NCBI GenBank assembly: GCA_019925095.2
Contig: CM034395.1
Location: 11,329,713-11,393,712, forward strand
Length of the DNA: 64,000 nt
Direction: 5' to 3'
Source of the DNA: Dendrolimus kikuchii
Taxonomy: Eukaryota > Arthropoda > Insecta > Lepidoptera > Lasiocampidae
Notes under the pieces: model-generated
Database searches by the model: none
Seen by the model: the letters and a program-made list of their open reading frames with translations, nothing else
What the model was told of the DNA's origin: nothing
Made by a program: the position numbers and the translations under genes
Shown: positions 46,060 to 57,724 of the stretch, piece by piece
Position numbering within the stretch: the stretch's first letter is position 1
Layout: every line of letters begins with the position of its first letter

Positions 46060-46757
46060 AATACTAGAGTTTTAGGCAGTGGCTCTATATTATGTACATA
46101 AACATTTAATTAGGTGTTTTATATATATAAACTTTTAATACTTTACTTTCTCGTTCAATTCAGTATAATTACAAAGAAACTAAGTCAATATACTGTACAT
46201 CACTACACAGCAAAATATAAAGAAAAGTCACAGTCAACCTGATTTGAAGTACCTAATACGTGATCAATGACATGTGGTCAACATGACAACGTATTTGTTA
46301 TTGAATTACAACGAAGGTTGTCTATATCACAATTGCAGCGTCTCCTTTTTTACTCATCCGTCTATTCCAAGGGCCGGATTGATTTATTGGGATAAAAAAT
46401 ATCATAAGTGTTGACCCGGGTCATAAGTCAGCTCAATGTCGAGTTGCCAAACAAGATTAACAGCAGCGCCACCTTTTTCGCTACTTTCGTCTATCCCGTG
46501 GAAAGGACGTCATTTATCGGGATAAAAAGTATCCTAAGTTACGCTCCGGGATATAAGCTAGCTTTATGTCGAGTTTCATTTAATTCCGTTCAGTAGTGGT
46601 CACGTGATGCTCTAACAGACAGACAGACAAAAATTCTAAAAATTGCATTTTCGGAATTTCTTGTTCCGAATTATCCCCTCTGATTTAATTCACATTTTTA
46701 AACGCATTGTACAAACTCGAACCATTTACATACTTATTATAGTATAGATAAGTTGAT
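46060..46757 (-). mobile_element. Repeat family D, copy 3
   Basis: The minus strand gives AATGGTTCGAGTTTGTACAA, GTCTGTCTGTCTGTTAGAGC and two ATAAATGACGTC-like units. The body (46195-46757) is firm; extension to a CTAG at 46060 is tentative. Confidence 0.65.
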
Positions 46758-47541
46758 TTATTAGATAATGCACTAGTACGATCTATTAAGATACGTGGTT
46801 GTTACATAAAAAAAGTTTAATTTCCTTTTTAAATATGGGTTCGCATTGTTTGTGGATTTAAGCAGTGTTAAAGATTGATGAATATACAAGTTTGAATATA
46901 TAATTTTCAATTACACAAGGCTATGGCGAAAGACAAACCGGTTAAAAGCCCAACTCCAGTTTCTGTCAAATTGTGAGTCTAACTGATGCCAAGTAACGAA
47001 ATGTTTCTGGCAACATGAGTCTTATCACATTCCACTAAACAATTAACATTTATTTTTTGAAAATTATATATATATATATATATATGTTTATAGCAGTTTC
47101 TTTATTTTCAGGTTTATCTATGTTAAAAGAAGTCTATTTTCTAATCAATCCAAAACATTGATGTTTCATAAACTAACATAAATACACAAACACTTTTTTT
47201 GTATAAAAGCCATAAGTAGTCCACAAGTAGAAATTGTAAGAATTAAATAAAAATTATGTTTATGAAAGTATAATCGCACGACAACAGATTACTTTTTAGT
47301 CAAAAAGTCAATAAAATAATTCAATAATATTTACAGGTTATAATTAATTTGACGGATCTTTATGTGACAGTTTAAAACCATTTATTAGATAAATAATAAA
47401 ACGGATGTAGAAGTTTTGGAAAACTTAGAAGAGACAAGTTTCCATTGTCAAGTTACGTCAAATAACTAACTACCAGTAATTAGGACGTCATATCGTCAAA
47501 TAAAATATTTTCTTCTTCTTCTTCTTCTAACACCTTTTGTA
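46758..47541. other. No recognised feature
   Basis: AT-rich. TA microsatellite 47064-47085; CTT repeats 47511-47529. Confidence 0.4.
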
Positions 47542-47688
47542 TTATATTTCGAACTGTGGTGTATGAGGTTTAAGGGTAGGCATACAAAGGTACGTTGACG
47601 CCAGTTTCTGATTTAGGCTGTCAATAATACGCACGTGATCAGCATCACCAACCAAGTGACGCTTGAAATGCTCTTCAACAAATTGTTC
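47542..47688 (-). CDS. Short coding-like stretch, 48 codons, function unknown
   Basis: On the minus strand, 48 codons read EQFVEEHFKRHLVGDADHVR, then IIDSLNQKLASTYLCMPTLK, then PHTPQFEI and TAA. Composition is balanced, unlike the low-complexity ORFs around it, and there is no ATG. The codon before it is TAA, but an AG lies at the junction (ACAATAAG before AACAATTTG), so a 3' terminal exon with an acceptor there is possible. It could equally be the end of a retroelement protein. I recognise no domain. A GAA-repeat follows the stop on the minus strand. Confidence 0.35.
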   Translation of the reverse strand, partial: EQFVEEHFKRHLVGDADHVRIIDSLNQKLASTYLCMPTLKPHTPQFEI

Positions 47689-48461
47689 TTATTGTAGTAA
47701 ATTTTCATACACATATAGCAGAGCACTATTACCATAAACCAACAGTACCAGAAATAACAATCGTAAAAATGTAATCCTGTCCTAACTCAACTACTTCTTC
47801 ATTTCTACAGGGTATTTCGAGTGTATATTATAAAAAACTATTTTTAAATGATCTCTTACATATATATTAATAACAATTCAATAAAATAAGATAACATTGA
47901 CATTTTTTTGACATGTATATTTAATTAAATTAATTTGCAAACATTAGGGTTATAGCTTCAAGACATAAAGTGAGTGTACGTATTTGCACATCATGTAAAT
48001 GACAAAACATACTGGAAACTTAATATTATGTAGTAATACCTATTCATGTACCTATGTTTTTTCAAATAAATATTGATTGATTGATTACATAAATTTCAAT
48101 TAAACTCGGGAAAGAATTTTTTTTAATGTTTTTTTCACTTGAATATAAGTGCCGACTGATTTTATTGAAAATTTACATTGATTATAATATCAGTTACAAA
48201 TCTAGTGGTGTTCACTGCCTTTGAGGTGTCTGTGAACATTGCAAAAAGAAGGAGGGTCTCGTTGTGTATTTTTTATGTTAACGTTTACTCTTATAACTGC
48301 ATCAAAAGTAACATTTCTCTCGCACACTATGTAGCACAGTACAGCTCTCTGGTGTAGTGGCGCCTAAGAGTTCTGTTGCCCCAAAATAACTACGGAACTG
48401 CAGAAATATATTTCTTTCGTTTAAAATAAATAATATTGTAGAATAATAGATGTTTACATAC
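47689..48461. other. No recognised feature
   Basis: AT-rich unique DNA with an ATTG repeat near 48070-48085. Confidence 0.4.
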
Positions 48462-48756
48462 AGAATACAATTTCCTGAGGCCGGGCGGTCTGCCGTAAAA
48501 GGCGACAAAACAACCCACAGCCAGGTGGTAGGGCATTTGCCCGACTGGATGGTTACCACCCTTGGTCTAAAGTATGTCGCCATAACAACCTTGAGTTGTG
48601 TTCCGGCATTAGTGACCACGTTCTAGTCTCCCTCAAGAGAGCAGCAGCGCATTTGTAGCAAGTTTGGTGTTGCAAATGTCCATAGGCGATGGTAACCGCT
48701 TTCCATCAGGTGGGACGGACGTCTGCCTGTCTGCTGAACTCCTGCATTTAGAAAAA
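48462..48756 (+). mobile_element. SINE-like repeat R, slightly 5'-truncated
   Basis: Starts inside the consensus at AGAATACAATTTCCTGAGG (about 25 bp missing) and runs to GAACTCCTGCATTTAGAAAA. The minus-strand ORF at 48302-48619 lies across it and is not a gene. Confidence 0.8.
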
Positions 48757-49244
48757 ACATACAAGTAAGTAAAGTGTGTTTATGTAGAAAATCTCATAGT
48801 GAAATATATGTATGTAACTTCGAATTGTCACAAGAACCCCACCATTTGGCATCAGTCAAGACATAATTTAGCTGAGGCTAGGGTAACGGTTAATGAGGTG
48901 GGCTCTTGTCTAGTTTGTTTGGTTAATATTTTTGATTTTAGTATTGGGCTGAGTCAACGTAGTTTAATAACTAGGAATTTGAAGAATTTCGGGTACCCGG
49001 TAAATCCATGAACCATATATAATTTTAGATTTACATTATACTAATTATAATTTAATTAATACAATCATGGAAAAACAATACTATTCTTTCATGGTAAACT
49101 ATACATGAGTGCAATACAACATGGTCAAGGTTTTGTGAGAGTTAACAAATTCTCTTATTTTAAAATATTTGAAATTACGGCAGAGTAGCTACTGTTAATA
49201 ACATTTGCTCCAAGTAGTGTCACCTATCATTGTACTATTGTAAT
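48757..49244. other. Unrecognised
   Basis: 48840-49015 looks more complex than its surroundings (GAACCCCACCATTTGG, GGGTACCCGGTAAATCC), but no protein or repeat is recognised in any frame. Confidence 0.35.
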
Positions 49245-49405
49245 ATTGGCGGGTAGTTGTGTTTACTAATCGGATATAAAAGCGAGCGGGCGTAGTGACG
49301 AAAGATCATTCTGACTTGGACTTTGGTCGTATGCACATGTCATAGTAGCTCTCTAGGATGGCTAATTATTATGCGAGAATCATAACTTATTGTTAATTGT
49401 ACACT
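49245..49405 (+). repeat. Possible LTR fragment with TATA-like motif
   Basis: Partner of 39690-39850. This copy has GGATATAAAAGCGAGCGGGC with ATCATTCTGACTTGG about 30 bp downstream, a spacing like a TATA box and initiator. Confidence 0.6.
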
Positions 49406-49480
49406 CACGGCTTAAAAATATTCGTCACCTTAAAGTCGACTTTTGCTTGCACGAGTACAAAAAACAGTACTGTCAACATT

Positions 49481-49790
49481 TTATTTTTATGGCATGCGTT
49501 CAGCAGACAGGCAGACGGCCCACTTGATGGAAAGCGGTTACCATCGCCTATGGACATTTGCAACACCAAAAGTGTTACAGATGCGCTGCTGCTCTCTTAA
49601 GGGACTAGTACGTAGTCACTAATACCGGAACACAACTCAAGGTTGCTATGGCGACAGACTTTAGACCAGGGGTGGTAACCATCCAGTCGGGCAAATGCCC
49701 TACCACCTGGCTGTGGGTTATTTTGTCGCCTCTTACGACAGGCCGCTCGGCCGCAGGAAATTGTATTGTTTCTCCGTTCCTGCACGGATA
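49481..49790 (-). mobile_element. SINE-like repeat R
   Basis: Full-length minus-strand copy; head TATCCGTGCAGGAACGGAG at 49790, tail at 49481. Confidence 0.8.
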
Positions 49791-49812
49791 CAAAATGTTA
49801 CGTTTATAAAAT

Positions 49813-50290
49813 ACTGGTTGTGCCCGCGGCTTTGTCTGCGTGGATTTTTTAAATTGAAATTTAGATTTTAGAATCGTTGTGATTTGAAACGAGTGTCGAT
49901 ACAAAGATAAAAACATAGGTCTATAGGATTAAGCCTACGAGAGAATGAGATAGAATACATTATATTTAATCATTTAAACACTATGCTCATACAGATACAG
50001 TTGGAAATGTTTTGAAGTTTTTCGTTAATACTTCAATTTCATGTTTTGAAACTTAAATATATTATAACGATATAATATATGAAATGTGATGTCACGAAAT
50101 TAAAAAAATGTAGCCTAAGTTATTACTTATAACATCAGTTAGATAACTGATGTTACATTTACTGGCAGATGCCAGTAAATGTCCCGTCAAAATCGGTCAA
50201 GCCGTTTCAGAGATTAACCGGAACATCCAGACAGACAAAATTAAAAAAATGACTTTTTGGTATAGGTACCGTATCTACTTTAATATACAT
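49813..50290 (-). mobile_element. Helitron-like repeat family E
   Basis: Plus-strand order: GGTTGTGCCCGCGGCTTTGT, ATGAGATAGAATACATTATA, TTCGTTAATACTTCAATTTC, GTCACGAAATT, then CCCGTCAAAATCGGTCAAGCC and CCAGACAGAC. The part up to about 50105 is shared, inverted, with 57310-57650. No coding capacity. Confidence 0.55.
50131..50182. repeat. Two abutting palindromes
   Basis: 50131-50154: AACATCAGTTA, GA, TAACTGATGTT. 50155-50182: ACATTTACTGGCA, GA, TGCCAGTAAATGT. Both are perfect and each is centred on GA. Confidence 0.95.
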
Positions 50291-50304
50291 TTAGTAAGAA
50301 GCTG

Positions 50305-51065
50305 TATGTTTGCTTGTAGGCAAACTGGCAAACGGATCACCTGGTGGTATCTGGTCGCTACCGTCGCCCTTGGACACCTGCAATACTAAGGGAACCGATG
50401 CGTTGCGTACCTCGTTGAGCCTTTAAGTAGATGTATTTATGTAGATGGTACTCCACATAGGGGCGGACTTGAGCTTTATAATAATAAAAGCCTATGTCCC
50501 GGTGTACCTAAGTACCGCTTAGCCCTGTTGAGCACCCCAAGCTTTTTTGAAGCAATTTTCGCTTTGCTCTCCAAGTGACCCTTAAATTACACCTCGCTCG
50601 AAATGTTGACGCCCAGGATTCCTATAGTGTTCGAGATCTTAAGGAGAGTGATCTGGAACTGCGGCACTAATAAGAATGGGACTTTTTTATCAATAAACGC
50701 GCAGATTTGCAACGTGTTGGGATTGAAAAGACAAGATTTCGTCTTCCTCATTCCGACACCTGTTCCAAGGAGGTTTCCGTTTTCCTGAACTTCTGCACGA
50801 GAGATGTTTGCGCGGCCCGTGTAAAAAGCATCGCCCGTGCTATCGTCTGTATAACAATTAATGTTAATGGTTTCCAACATATCATTGATGTGCAGAATAA
50901 ACAGCGTGGGACACAATACTGAGCCTTGGGGTACGCCAGCATCAATAGGCTTCATCTCTGAGCATACGCCGTCAAGATACTCCGTCCAAATAAAAATCTG
51001 ACCACCCATGTACAATCCCTCGAGAAGTCAATAGTTGGGGAGCTTCGACAAAAGTGCCTTATGAC
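50305..51065 (-). mobile_element. LINE fragment whose tail matches repeat R
   Basis: Reverse transcriptase part (51065 to about 50445), an internal deletion, then the LINE tail (about 50400-50305) with GTATTGCAGGTGTCC and CACCAGGTGATCCGTTTGCC on the minus strand. Confidence 0.75.
50445..51065 (-). pseudogene. LINE reverse transcriptase fragment
   Basis: Minus strand: LLSKLPNY then a stop, LDGVCSEMKPIDAGVPQGSV, LCPTLFILHINDMLE and the catalytic box as YTDDST in place of YADD. It continues TGRANISRAEVQENGN, GILGVNIS, and then, past a frame break at 50587, GHLESKAKIASKKLGVLNRA. This is the palm and start of the thumb of a CR1-like LINE; the known catalytic double Asp is retained. Stops, frame breaks and loss of the C-terminal third show it is dead. 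The plus-strand ORFs at 50603 and 50707 are shadows. Confidence 0.85.
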
Positions 51066-52952
51066 GTTACTCTGATATTACAAACAAACACTTAATTTTA
51101 TTTATTTGTATGTAAAGATAAAAACGTGGAAAAAGAAAATTGTAACGTTGGCAATGACAGACGCTGAGTTTAACAATAAAAAATAAAGAATATGTAATTA
51201 CTACGCTTATCATAAATATCAAACCCAATAAAAAGGTTTTAAATCTCTAAACAATCTTCTTAGACAAGATAAAAAATCAAACAACTTTGATCTAAGTAAT
51301 TTTTAACTTTATTGTCAAACAGTTAAACATAATAACATAATTTCCTGTGGAACAGTCTATTCAGTTTGATAAGATAACAAGTGCTCGCGGAACTTTAAAT
51401 GAATCAATTTGAAAACTGACTAACTTTTTATTTCGCTACCGTACATTAGATTGGCATTCTTCGTTCTGAATTCAAATAAAAAAAGTTCTACGTGATTTGT
51501 TATATATATCCCGCACTAACAGTACACAGCGCGAGGAAAGTGTGTAAAGCATTCGGCTGCTCTCTGTACTTATATTGTGCTGCTATATCCGTGTTTCATA
51601 TTGTTGTCATAAACAGTTATTAATCATCATGTCAACCGTTCTACTTCAAAGGCTCGCTTAATCAACTGGGAATGGTTCGAGCCTGTGTATCATTACTCAC
51701 AACCCTCGTTTAGACATTCTTGCCTGACGCACGCGTATCATCTAGGTAATCTGATACTCATCCACCAAAAATACGCAGGACTTATACAGCCGAAGTTTGA
51801 AGCGTGAGATTTAACTTTTAAGTTTGCTCTGAGCTCGAGCGTCAATGGAGACCGGCTAAATATTTCAACGAGATATCTTCGGAACTTTCCTTGAAAGCCA
51901 TGTTTCCATAATGCATGCAAGCGGTAGGCGAACTGTAACTTTCTAAGTACAAAAGTACATATAATACCTGCTTTTGAACTCTTTTCACTCATACCCAAAT
52001 AGTTACTTAAAAGAAAACTTCGTATTATAAAAAGTTTCTGTTTTGGTTTGTAAAAACTATGCAACGAGGAAACTTAAAAGTTGTAAACTAAACAGTGTTA
52101 TATTTGGCAGATTAATGTTTTGTAAGAAATAAATGTTTTATATTATGAGAATCTCAATAGCTTAAAATATTTTGTATATTTTCCTAATACGTTATTAATT
52201 TACTAGAACTTTTAAAGTAACCTTTTCCAAGAAATTCCTATCTAGCATACCGCGGCAGCTATCGCATACTATGGAATAAAACGATAGTAAAAATGGGATT
52301 ATACTCAATACCCAGTGTAAAGTGTCCAAACATTTAAATAAAGTAAATTCGATAACAAAAAACACATGTTAACAGCCATCTATGTTGCACACTTCGGAGA
52401 CTTCCTATACATCGGGTCTCACAACATTAATCAATACAATATTGCTCATTGATTGCCACATAATGCCATAGTTACGTAACACGATGGCATGCGATATGAT
52501 GCAAATATGTGCACACAACTGAGAGCAGATACTGAGACTTGATTTATCGTTTCCATCTCGGTAATGGAAGTGAAAAGCTATGTGCATTGACAAAGGAATA
52601 TTCGTTTACAAAGCACTATGGTGATTCTCAAGGAACTACGCCTTTGATTACAGTACAATACCCCTTTCATTCCAATAGAGGCCCACTAGTCCCTACAACA
52701 TGGATTTCATAGAATTCAATAGTTCCACATGGTCCACATTTCAGCACTAATTCTATTGAAATTTAACGAAAATATTATCAATATAAACAGACGTATAAAT
52801 TAGTTCAGTTTTAAGAAAATACGTAATCAATTGTTGGCATAATTTCATGTTTATAGTTGAGTGGAAATATTTATTTTTCAGGAAACACGTGTATAATTTG
52901 TAATGTACTGTTAAATTCGTTCATATACAAAAAGATTAATAAAAGTATCATT
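51066..52952. other. No gene recognised; one complex island
   Basis: 51480-52070 is more complex and unique. An ORF at 51738-52064 (minus) spans 108 codons without a recognisable motif; it may be chance or a conserved non-coding element. The rest is AT-rich. Confidence 0.35.
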
Positions 52953-53110
52953 TGGCCTATGTGGTTGAGCGGGCTAAGCCTTTGCCGGCCTACCTCGCTG
53001 CAACGTATAGGATCCGGGTTCGATTCCCGGCATGGTAAATTTCTATGGTCTGGGTGTCTGGGATCGGCCCCACAGTAGTTCATTGTATATAACCCTTAAC
53101 ACACGCGTAA
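52953..53110 (+). mobile_element. tRNA-derived SINE (family B)
   Basis: A box in TGTGGTTGAGCGGGCTAAGC; B box GGGTTCGATTCCC (53017-53029), whose CCGGG/CCCGG arms pair. Body GTCTGGGATCGGCCCCACAG, end TTCATTGTATATAACCC. The acceptor arm does not pair, so it is a SINE rather than a tRNA gene. Partner of 14461-14632. Confidence 0.75.
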
Positions 53111-53178
53111 CTTGCATAATTTAGAGATATACAATATATGTGCTTGTCTGCCGATTATTTGTTATTATAATCAATAGA

Positions 53179-53250
53179 TATAAGTTATTTTTAATAACTG
53201 ATACTAATAAATAATAATTTATTAGTATCAGTTATTAAAAATAACTTATA
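53179..53250. repeat. 72-bp near-perfect palindrome
   Basis: 34-bp arms (TATAAGTTATTTTTAATAAC ...) pair perfectly around an AATA centre (53213-53216). Confidence 0.95.
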
Positions 53251-53324
53251 GATTCACTAACTATAAACTAAACCCAAAAATAAACAAAATTGCAGTATTA
53301 AATAAATAAAGCTAAAATATTTTA

Positions 53325-53470
53325 CTAGTCGTTAACCACAACTTCGCCCGCATTATAAATATTTTAAACTATAGTATACTTATCTGTATAAGAGCATCTA
53401 AAGAACACGTCATAATTTTTACCCCCTACTTAATTCTCTATAAGGATGACTGCAAAAATACTGTAATACG
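53325..53470 (-). mobile_element. Possible Helitron-like fragment
   Basis: Plus strand ACTAGTCGTTAACCACAACT then TCGCCCGC, the usual start when such repeats are read backwards; CTAG abuts T on the minus strand. The other end is undefined. Confidence 0.35.
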
Positions 53471-53680
53471 TAGGTATTTTTTACCAAAAGCCTAAATATG
53501 AATAAGCTTATTCTTAACTCAGGGAATAGGGTAGTTAACAATCATATTAACGGACATTATTTTTATCGACCTACAAAACGCCAAAGCCTCCGAAATTTTG
53601 TACGAACATTGAATTATTTCTATGATGATATTTTAAAAGTACGATGATAACAAGTTATTTTGAATCCTGCTCTTTTATAT

Positions 53681-54185
53681 TGCTACGAGTGCGAGACTCG
53701 AATTAAAATGCCGTTAGAATTATTATAGAGTTTATTAGAACTATACAAACACGTATAACACAGGTACAAATATAACCGAAGACAACAAGTCCAAACGTAA
53801 TGCAGGTCGTAATTCAATAAAACGCGAAAAGTACGTCACTATTACATTTCCGATTGTAGTCTACACGTCTCGCTTTGATCGTGGTTCTCGCTCGACTGCC
53901 CCCTTCCCTCAATCAGGCCATCGTTTTATACTGTACAAATGCAATGTGTCCGTATCGTAGTCGACTTAATCCGCCACACCTGGCTAATGATTCGGCCGTA
54001 AGCAGCCATAAAAAGTACAATAAAACAAAGGGCTGTTCTCTAGAAACGTATGCCAATCAATAAGTAAACAAAAGAAGACGATCATAAAAAAATACAATTA
54101 GGTAGTTCAAATGCCGACGGGTAATAAATGTGCTTCTACAAATCTGTACGTGGAATTTGTCCTTGTCGACGCCTAGTTTGTAACA
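53681..54185 (+). mobile_element. Solo LTR, copy B, 505 bp
   Basis: Begins TGCTACGAGTGCGAGACTCG, ends GTAACA, flanked by ATAT at 53677-53680 and 54186-54189. Shares CCAAACGTAATGCAGGTCGT, CGACGGGTAATAAATGTGCTT and other blocks with 33447-33954. Confidence 0.85.
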
Positions 54186-54189
54186 ATAT

Positions 54190-55053
54190 GAATATTGTAC
54201 TAAAATCTATCATGATAACTATGTGGCAACTATCCAATTATGAGTTATCTCTATAAATTTTTACCTGTATTTTACCCCCTTCGAGTTTGTTTTAAAGACA
54301 AAAGATAGGGTAAGGAAACTTATACTATCGTTGGCACCCACCCAGTTATTAGCACTCTGTCAATTTATTCAACATATTTCAATACGTTCTATTTTGTAGC
54401 CACATAATAAATTATTATTATAATCATTTTCTGGCAACAAAAGGAAAAGAATATGTTTTTTTAATGTATTGTTTAAATTAATTAATAGGGTGCCAATAAT
54501 TGGGCCAAAAGTGGTATACTTTACGCTATATAGCCTATGTCCTTCCCCAGGATCCAATATATCTCCGTGCCAATTTAGTCGTCATAAAAAGGTAACAGAC
54601 AAAGTTACTGCCGCATGTATAATTCTAACATAGTATTCTAGTTATAGGTTGTATGAAATACCGTATCTAAGAAAAATACGAGTCGTGAAGGAAAAAATAT
54701 TTTCCGTCTGCCTGTTAAGCGATTTTCTTACGGAAGATTGCATTTAGCCGTGTGTGTAAGTAATATGTCCCGGGCGGAGCTGGCGTCGAAAGAGTCGATA
54801 AGCTTCAGAATACTATTGGCTACTGAAGTCAAACTTTCAAAGCGACATCTAAGTTCAATTTAACTCTACATTTTCTGACCTCAATAATAGTTTGAAAGAG
54901 ATGTCCTGTTTGAAAATTTATATCGTCGTAAATTTTTAAAACGTCGTTTAACACGGTGTTATAACAAGTTTAAAAATATATGAGTTCTTCTCAAATATTA
55001 CGTAACCCTTAATATTATAAAGGCCAAAAGCTCCGTTTCTAATCATATAAATC
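54190..55053. other. No recognised feature
   Basis: AT-rich unique DNA. Confidence 0.4.
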
Positions 55054-55470
55054 ACTAGGATATGCCCGCGACTTCGTCCACGCTTGACTGGAAATTCCCG
55101 CGAGATACCCGCGAATACGAAGTACCGCAGCTATCGTTTTAGTGAAAACTGCGTCGGAATAAGCTAATTTTTTCCACCCGAACAACTATAACCCGCTCCC
55201 GGGAAAATTCCCGCGGGATTCCCGGGCTAAAATATCACACTTTTATCTCATTAAATTTGCTATCGATCAGTTAAAATCACATTGGGATTCGATTTTTTTT
55301 AATCTGGCCATTTTAAATCATTCCCAGAAAATATTCCACGGGATTCTCAGGATAAAAAGTAGCGAAGAGGTTAAATCTAATAATCTGCTGTCGAACAGCG
55401 AAAACCGCATCGAAATTGCCCCAGTATTTTTTACATGACTCCCGAACAAACAGGCTAACAGACAAGATAT
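55054..55470 (-). mobile_element. Helitron-like repeat, degraded
   Basis: CTAGGATATGCCCGCGACTTCG at the plus-strand left end (CTAG before T on the minus strand), followed by repeated TTCCCGCGAGAT / TTCCCGCGGGATTC units and CAGGATAAAAAGTAGC. Confidence 0.5.
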
Positions 55471-57084
55471 CAAAAAAAATTGCATCGTGATCTCCATCGT
55501 TTATATAAGTATAATCTATCCCAGTTATTTTTTTTGCAACTTCAACTAAGAGACACGGCATTTTCAGAATTTTATAATATTACAGATAATGAGAGATAAT
55601 ATAAATTACAGTTGCATGATTGAAATAGTTACACTGTTTCACTTTTATATTTACTCAGGTTACAATTTATTCTAATGATTGAAACATAAGTCCTAAACTT
55701 TAAAGTTAATAACAACTTATTTACATATCACGATGGATTCCATTTAAAACAAAATATAGATTTATTTGGATACTAAAATTGTGATATAAAGAGGTTAAAC
55801 CCTATCTTGTTATGGATAAAACACAACGCTGACTTATATTTCATTAACATGTTCATAGAAATGAAATCGCCCCCGAGAAACAACTACTCATCAGTTTCCC
55901 GCAAAATGGGCAAAGAGCTGTATCGAAAGTTATCAGAGCATCAGGTCAGGAAATATCATAACATTGTTGGATAAATAAAGGCATATTGGTAGCAATGATA
56001 GCCCGCAGATGGCTCGCTCCCCGTTGTATTGCGTCCCAAGAGACAAAACGAATGAGCATTATTACCCACGCTAGCTTCGATACACTCGCCATTTTAGGCT
56101 ACATATATACGTGCATCTTTAAAATATACAATTTTAAGGGTTCCATTGCTATTTCGACAAAGATTTATAGGATCGTAATGCCCACCTGTGTATGTAAACT
56201 AAAAATTAAGTTTGATCGTTATTTATAATTTGACGGATAACTTTTTTTCAATCTTCTTATATAAGCGTATACTTATTTTTGGACAGGTCTTAAAAGAAAT
56301 AAAGTTCCTTAATTATAAGATATAAATGTTCCACCATACAAATACAAGATAATACGTTAAAATATAATAATATAATTAGTTTATGAAACACTGGAAATTT
56401 TACTTTATCACAATTTAAGTAAAATAAAAAGGTAGAAGAAGGATTAACAACAATTGTTTATGCTTTTATGACTCTCGTTTATCCAAAATACTTTCGCTTC
56501 TTATTAAGTTCGCCCAAAAACGTTAGCATTATTGCAAACATTGAGTGTAACGATAAGAGGATGTTAGGCGGCCAGGAATATTTAATTCCTGAGTGCACGA
56601 TTCACTGGAAATAATAAAAGATACAGTGGAACCGAGTTAAATGTAGGAATCAGAGGGCTATTAACATCGTTTTGCGGATGAGCGGCGACAGTAATTGCCG
56701 TGTCGGCGTGCGGACACAAAATTTATGGCGTTCACAGAGGATAATTGAGTCGACTCTCTAGTTACTCCATGTGGTCTCTGCGACACCTGACAAACAGACT
56801 TGCCCATTATTTTTTTGTAGGCCATAAACAAGCCCCGTGTCGGACTAACGTCTGCGATAATCTTGAAATATACATATAAAGTCAGACCATTATTGAACTA
56901 TTTATTATGCAGTAATTATATTCAACTAACCTCGAAAGAATCTTATTAAACTGTTTATGAAAATAATCAATTTTAACATGTTACACGAATGAATGAATCT
57001 GTACTTATTTAAACACAGTCGTAAATTAATTCTCAAGCTTGAATTATAAGTATAATGGTGGGGTCTCATCTACGATAAGATTAA
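55471..57084. other. No gene; two complex, GC-richer islands
   Basis: Islands at 55860-56110 and 56520-56880 are unique and less AT-rich. The second has AATTTATGGCG and GGCCATAAAC, which resemble posterior Hox-type binding sites, though such short matches occur by chance. They could be conserved regulatory DNA. Confidence 0.3.
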
Positions 57085-57200
57085 AGGTTTTGATTGTGGC
57101 CAAATGCGTATTATTTAAAGCGTTATAGTAATGCCGTTATCGAATTGCCACATACATATGTTAACTATCAATATTTAACGTCATTAACAATATCGCATCT
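57085..57200 (+). repeat. Older repeat, uninterrupted copy
   Basis: GTGGCCAAATGCGTATT through ACGTCATTAACAATATCGCATC. It is the empty-site relative of 30779-31300. Confidence 0.65.
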
Positions 57201-57309
57201 TAAATAAAGTTATATTATAACTAAATATTATGATATACTTGTTATATTTATGTTTAGTTATTCACAAAAGGTTAATATTAAAATTGTATCCTAGTTAAAC
57301 AACGGTACC

Positions 57310-57650
57310 TGCGTGATAAAAAAATTGTATGTGCAGTTCACACTCGGTAGAAGCGAAACAAAGTGTGACAAGGGGTAGGAAGATTCTAATTTTCGTGACG
57401 TCACATTTCATATATTATATTGTTATAATATATTCAAGCTTTAAAACACGAAGTTTGAAGTATTAACGAATAACTTCAAAACATTTCCAACGTTATCTGT
57501 ATGTCATATTTTCTAAATTAATAAATATAATGTATTCTATCTCATTCTGTCCTAGGCTTAGTCTTATAGATTTGTGTTCTCTTTTTAGTGTCGCTTTTTC
57601 GTTTCATCGTGTTTCAAATGACAAAGATTCTAAGTAAGTTTCATTTATAT
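57310..57650 (+). mobile_element. Helitron-like repeat family E, opposite orientation
   Basis: Inverted relative of 49813-50105: TTTTCGTGACGTCACATTTC, GAAGTATTAACGAATAACTTC, ATAATGTATTCTATCTCATTC. Upstream GCAGTTCACACTCGGTAGAAG is probably part of the same repeat. Confidence 0.55.
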
Positions 57651-57724
57651 GATTCCATTTAATTGAATATATTTGAGGTACGCAACTGTATATGAACCAC
57701 AAAAGATCCCTGTAATTTTATTTT

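Noticed and set aside
51738..52064. 108-codon minus-strand ORF as a host gene
   Set aside because: No start context, splice pattern or domain is recognisable; kept only as part of a complex island.
52953..53040. tRNA gene
   Set aside because: A and B boxes are good, but acceptor arms do not pair and the unit continues as a repeat also found at 14461-14632, so it is a SINE.
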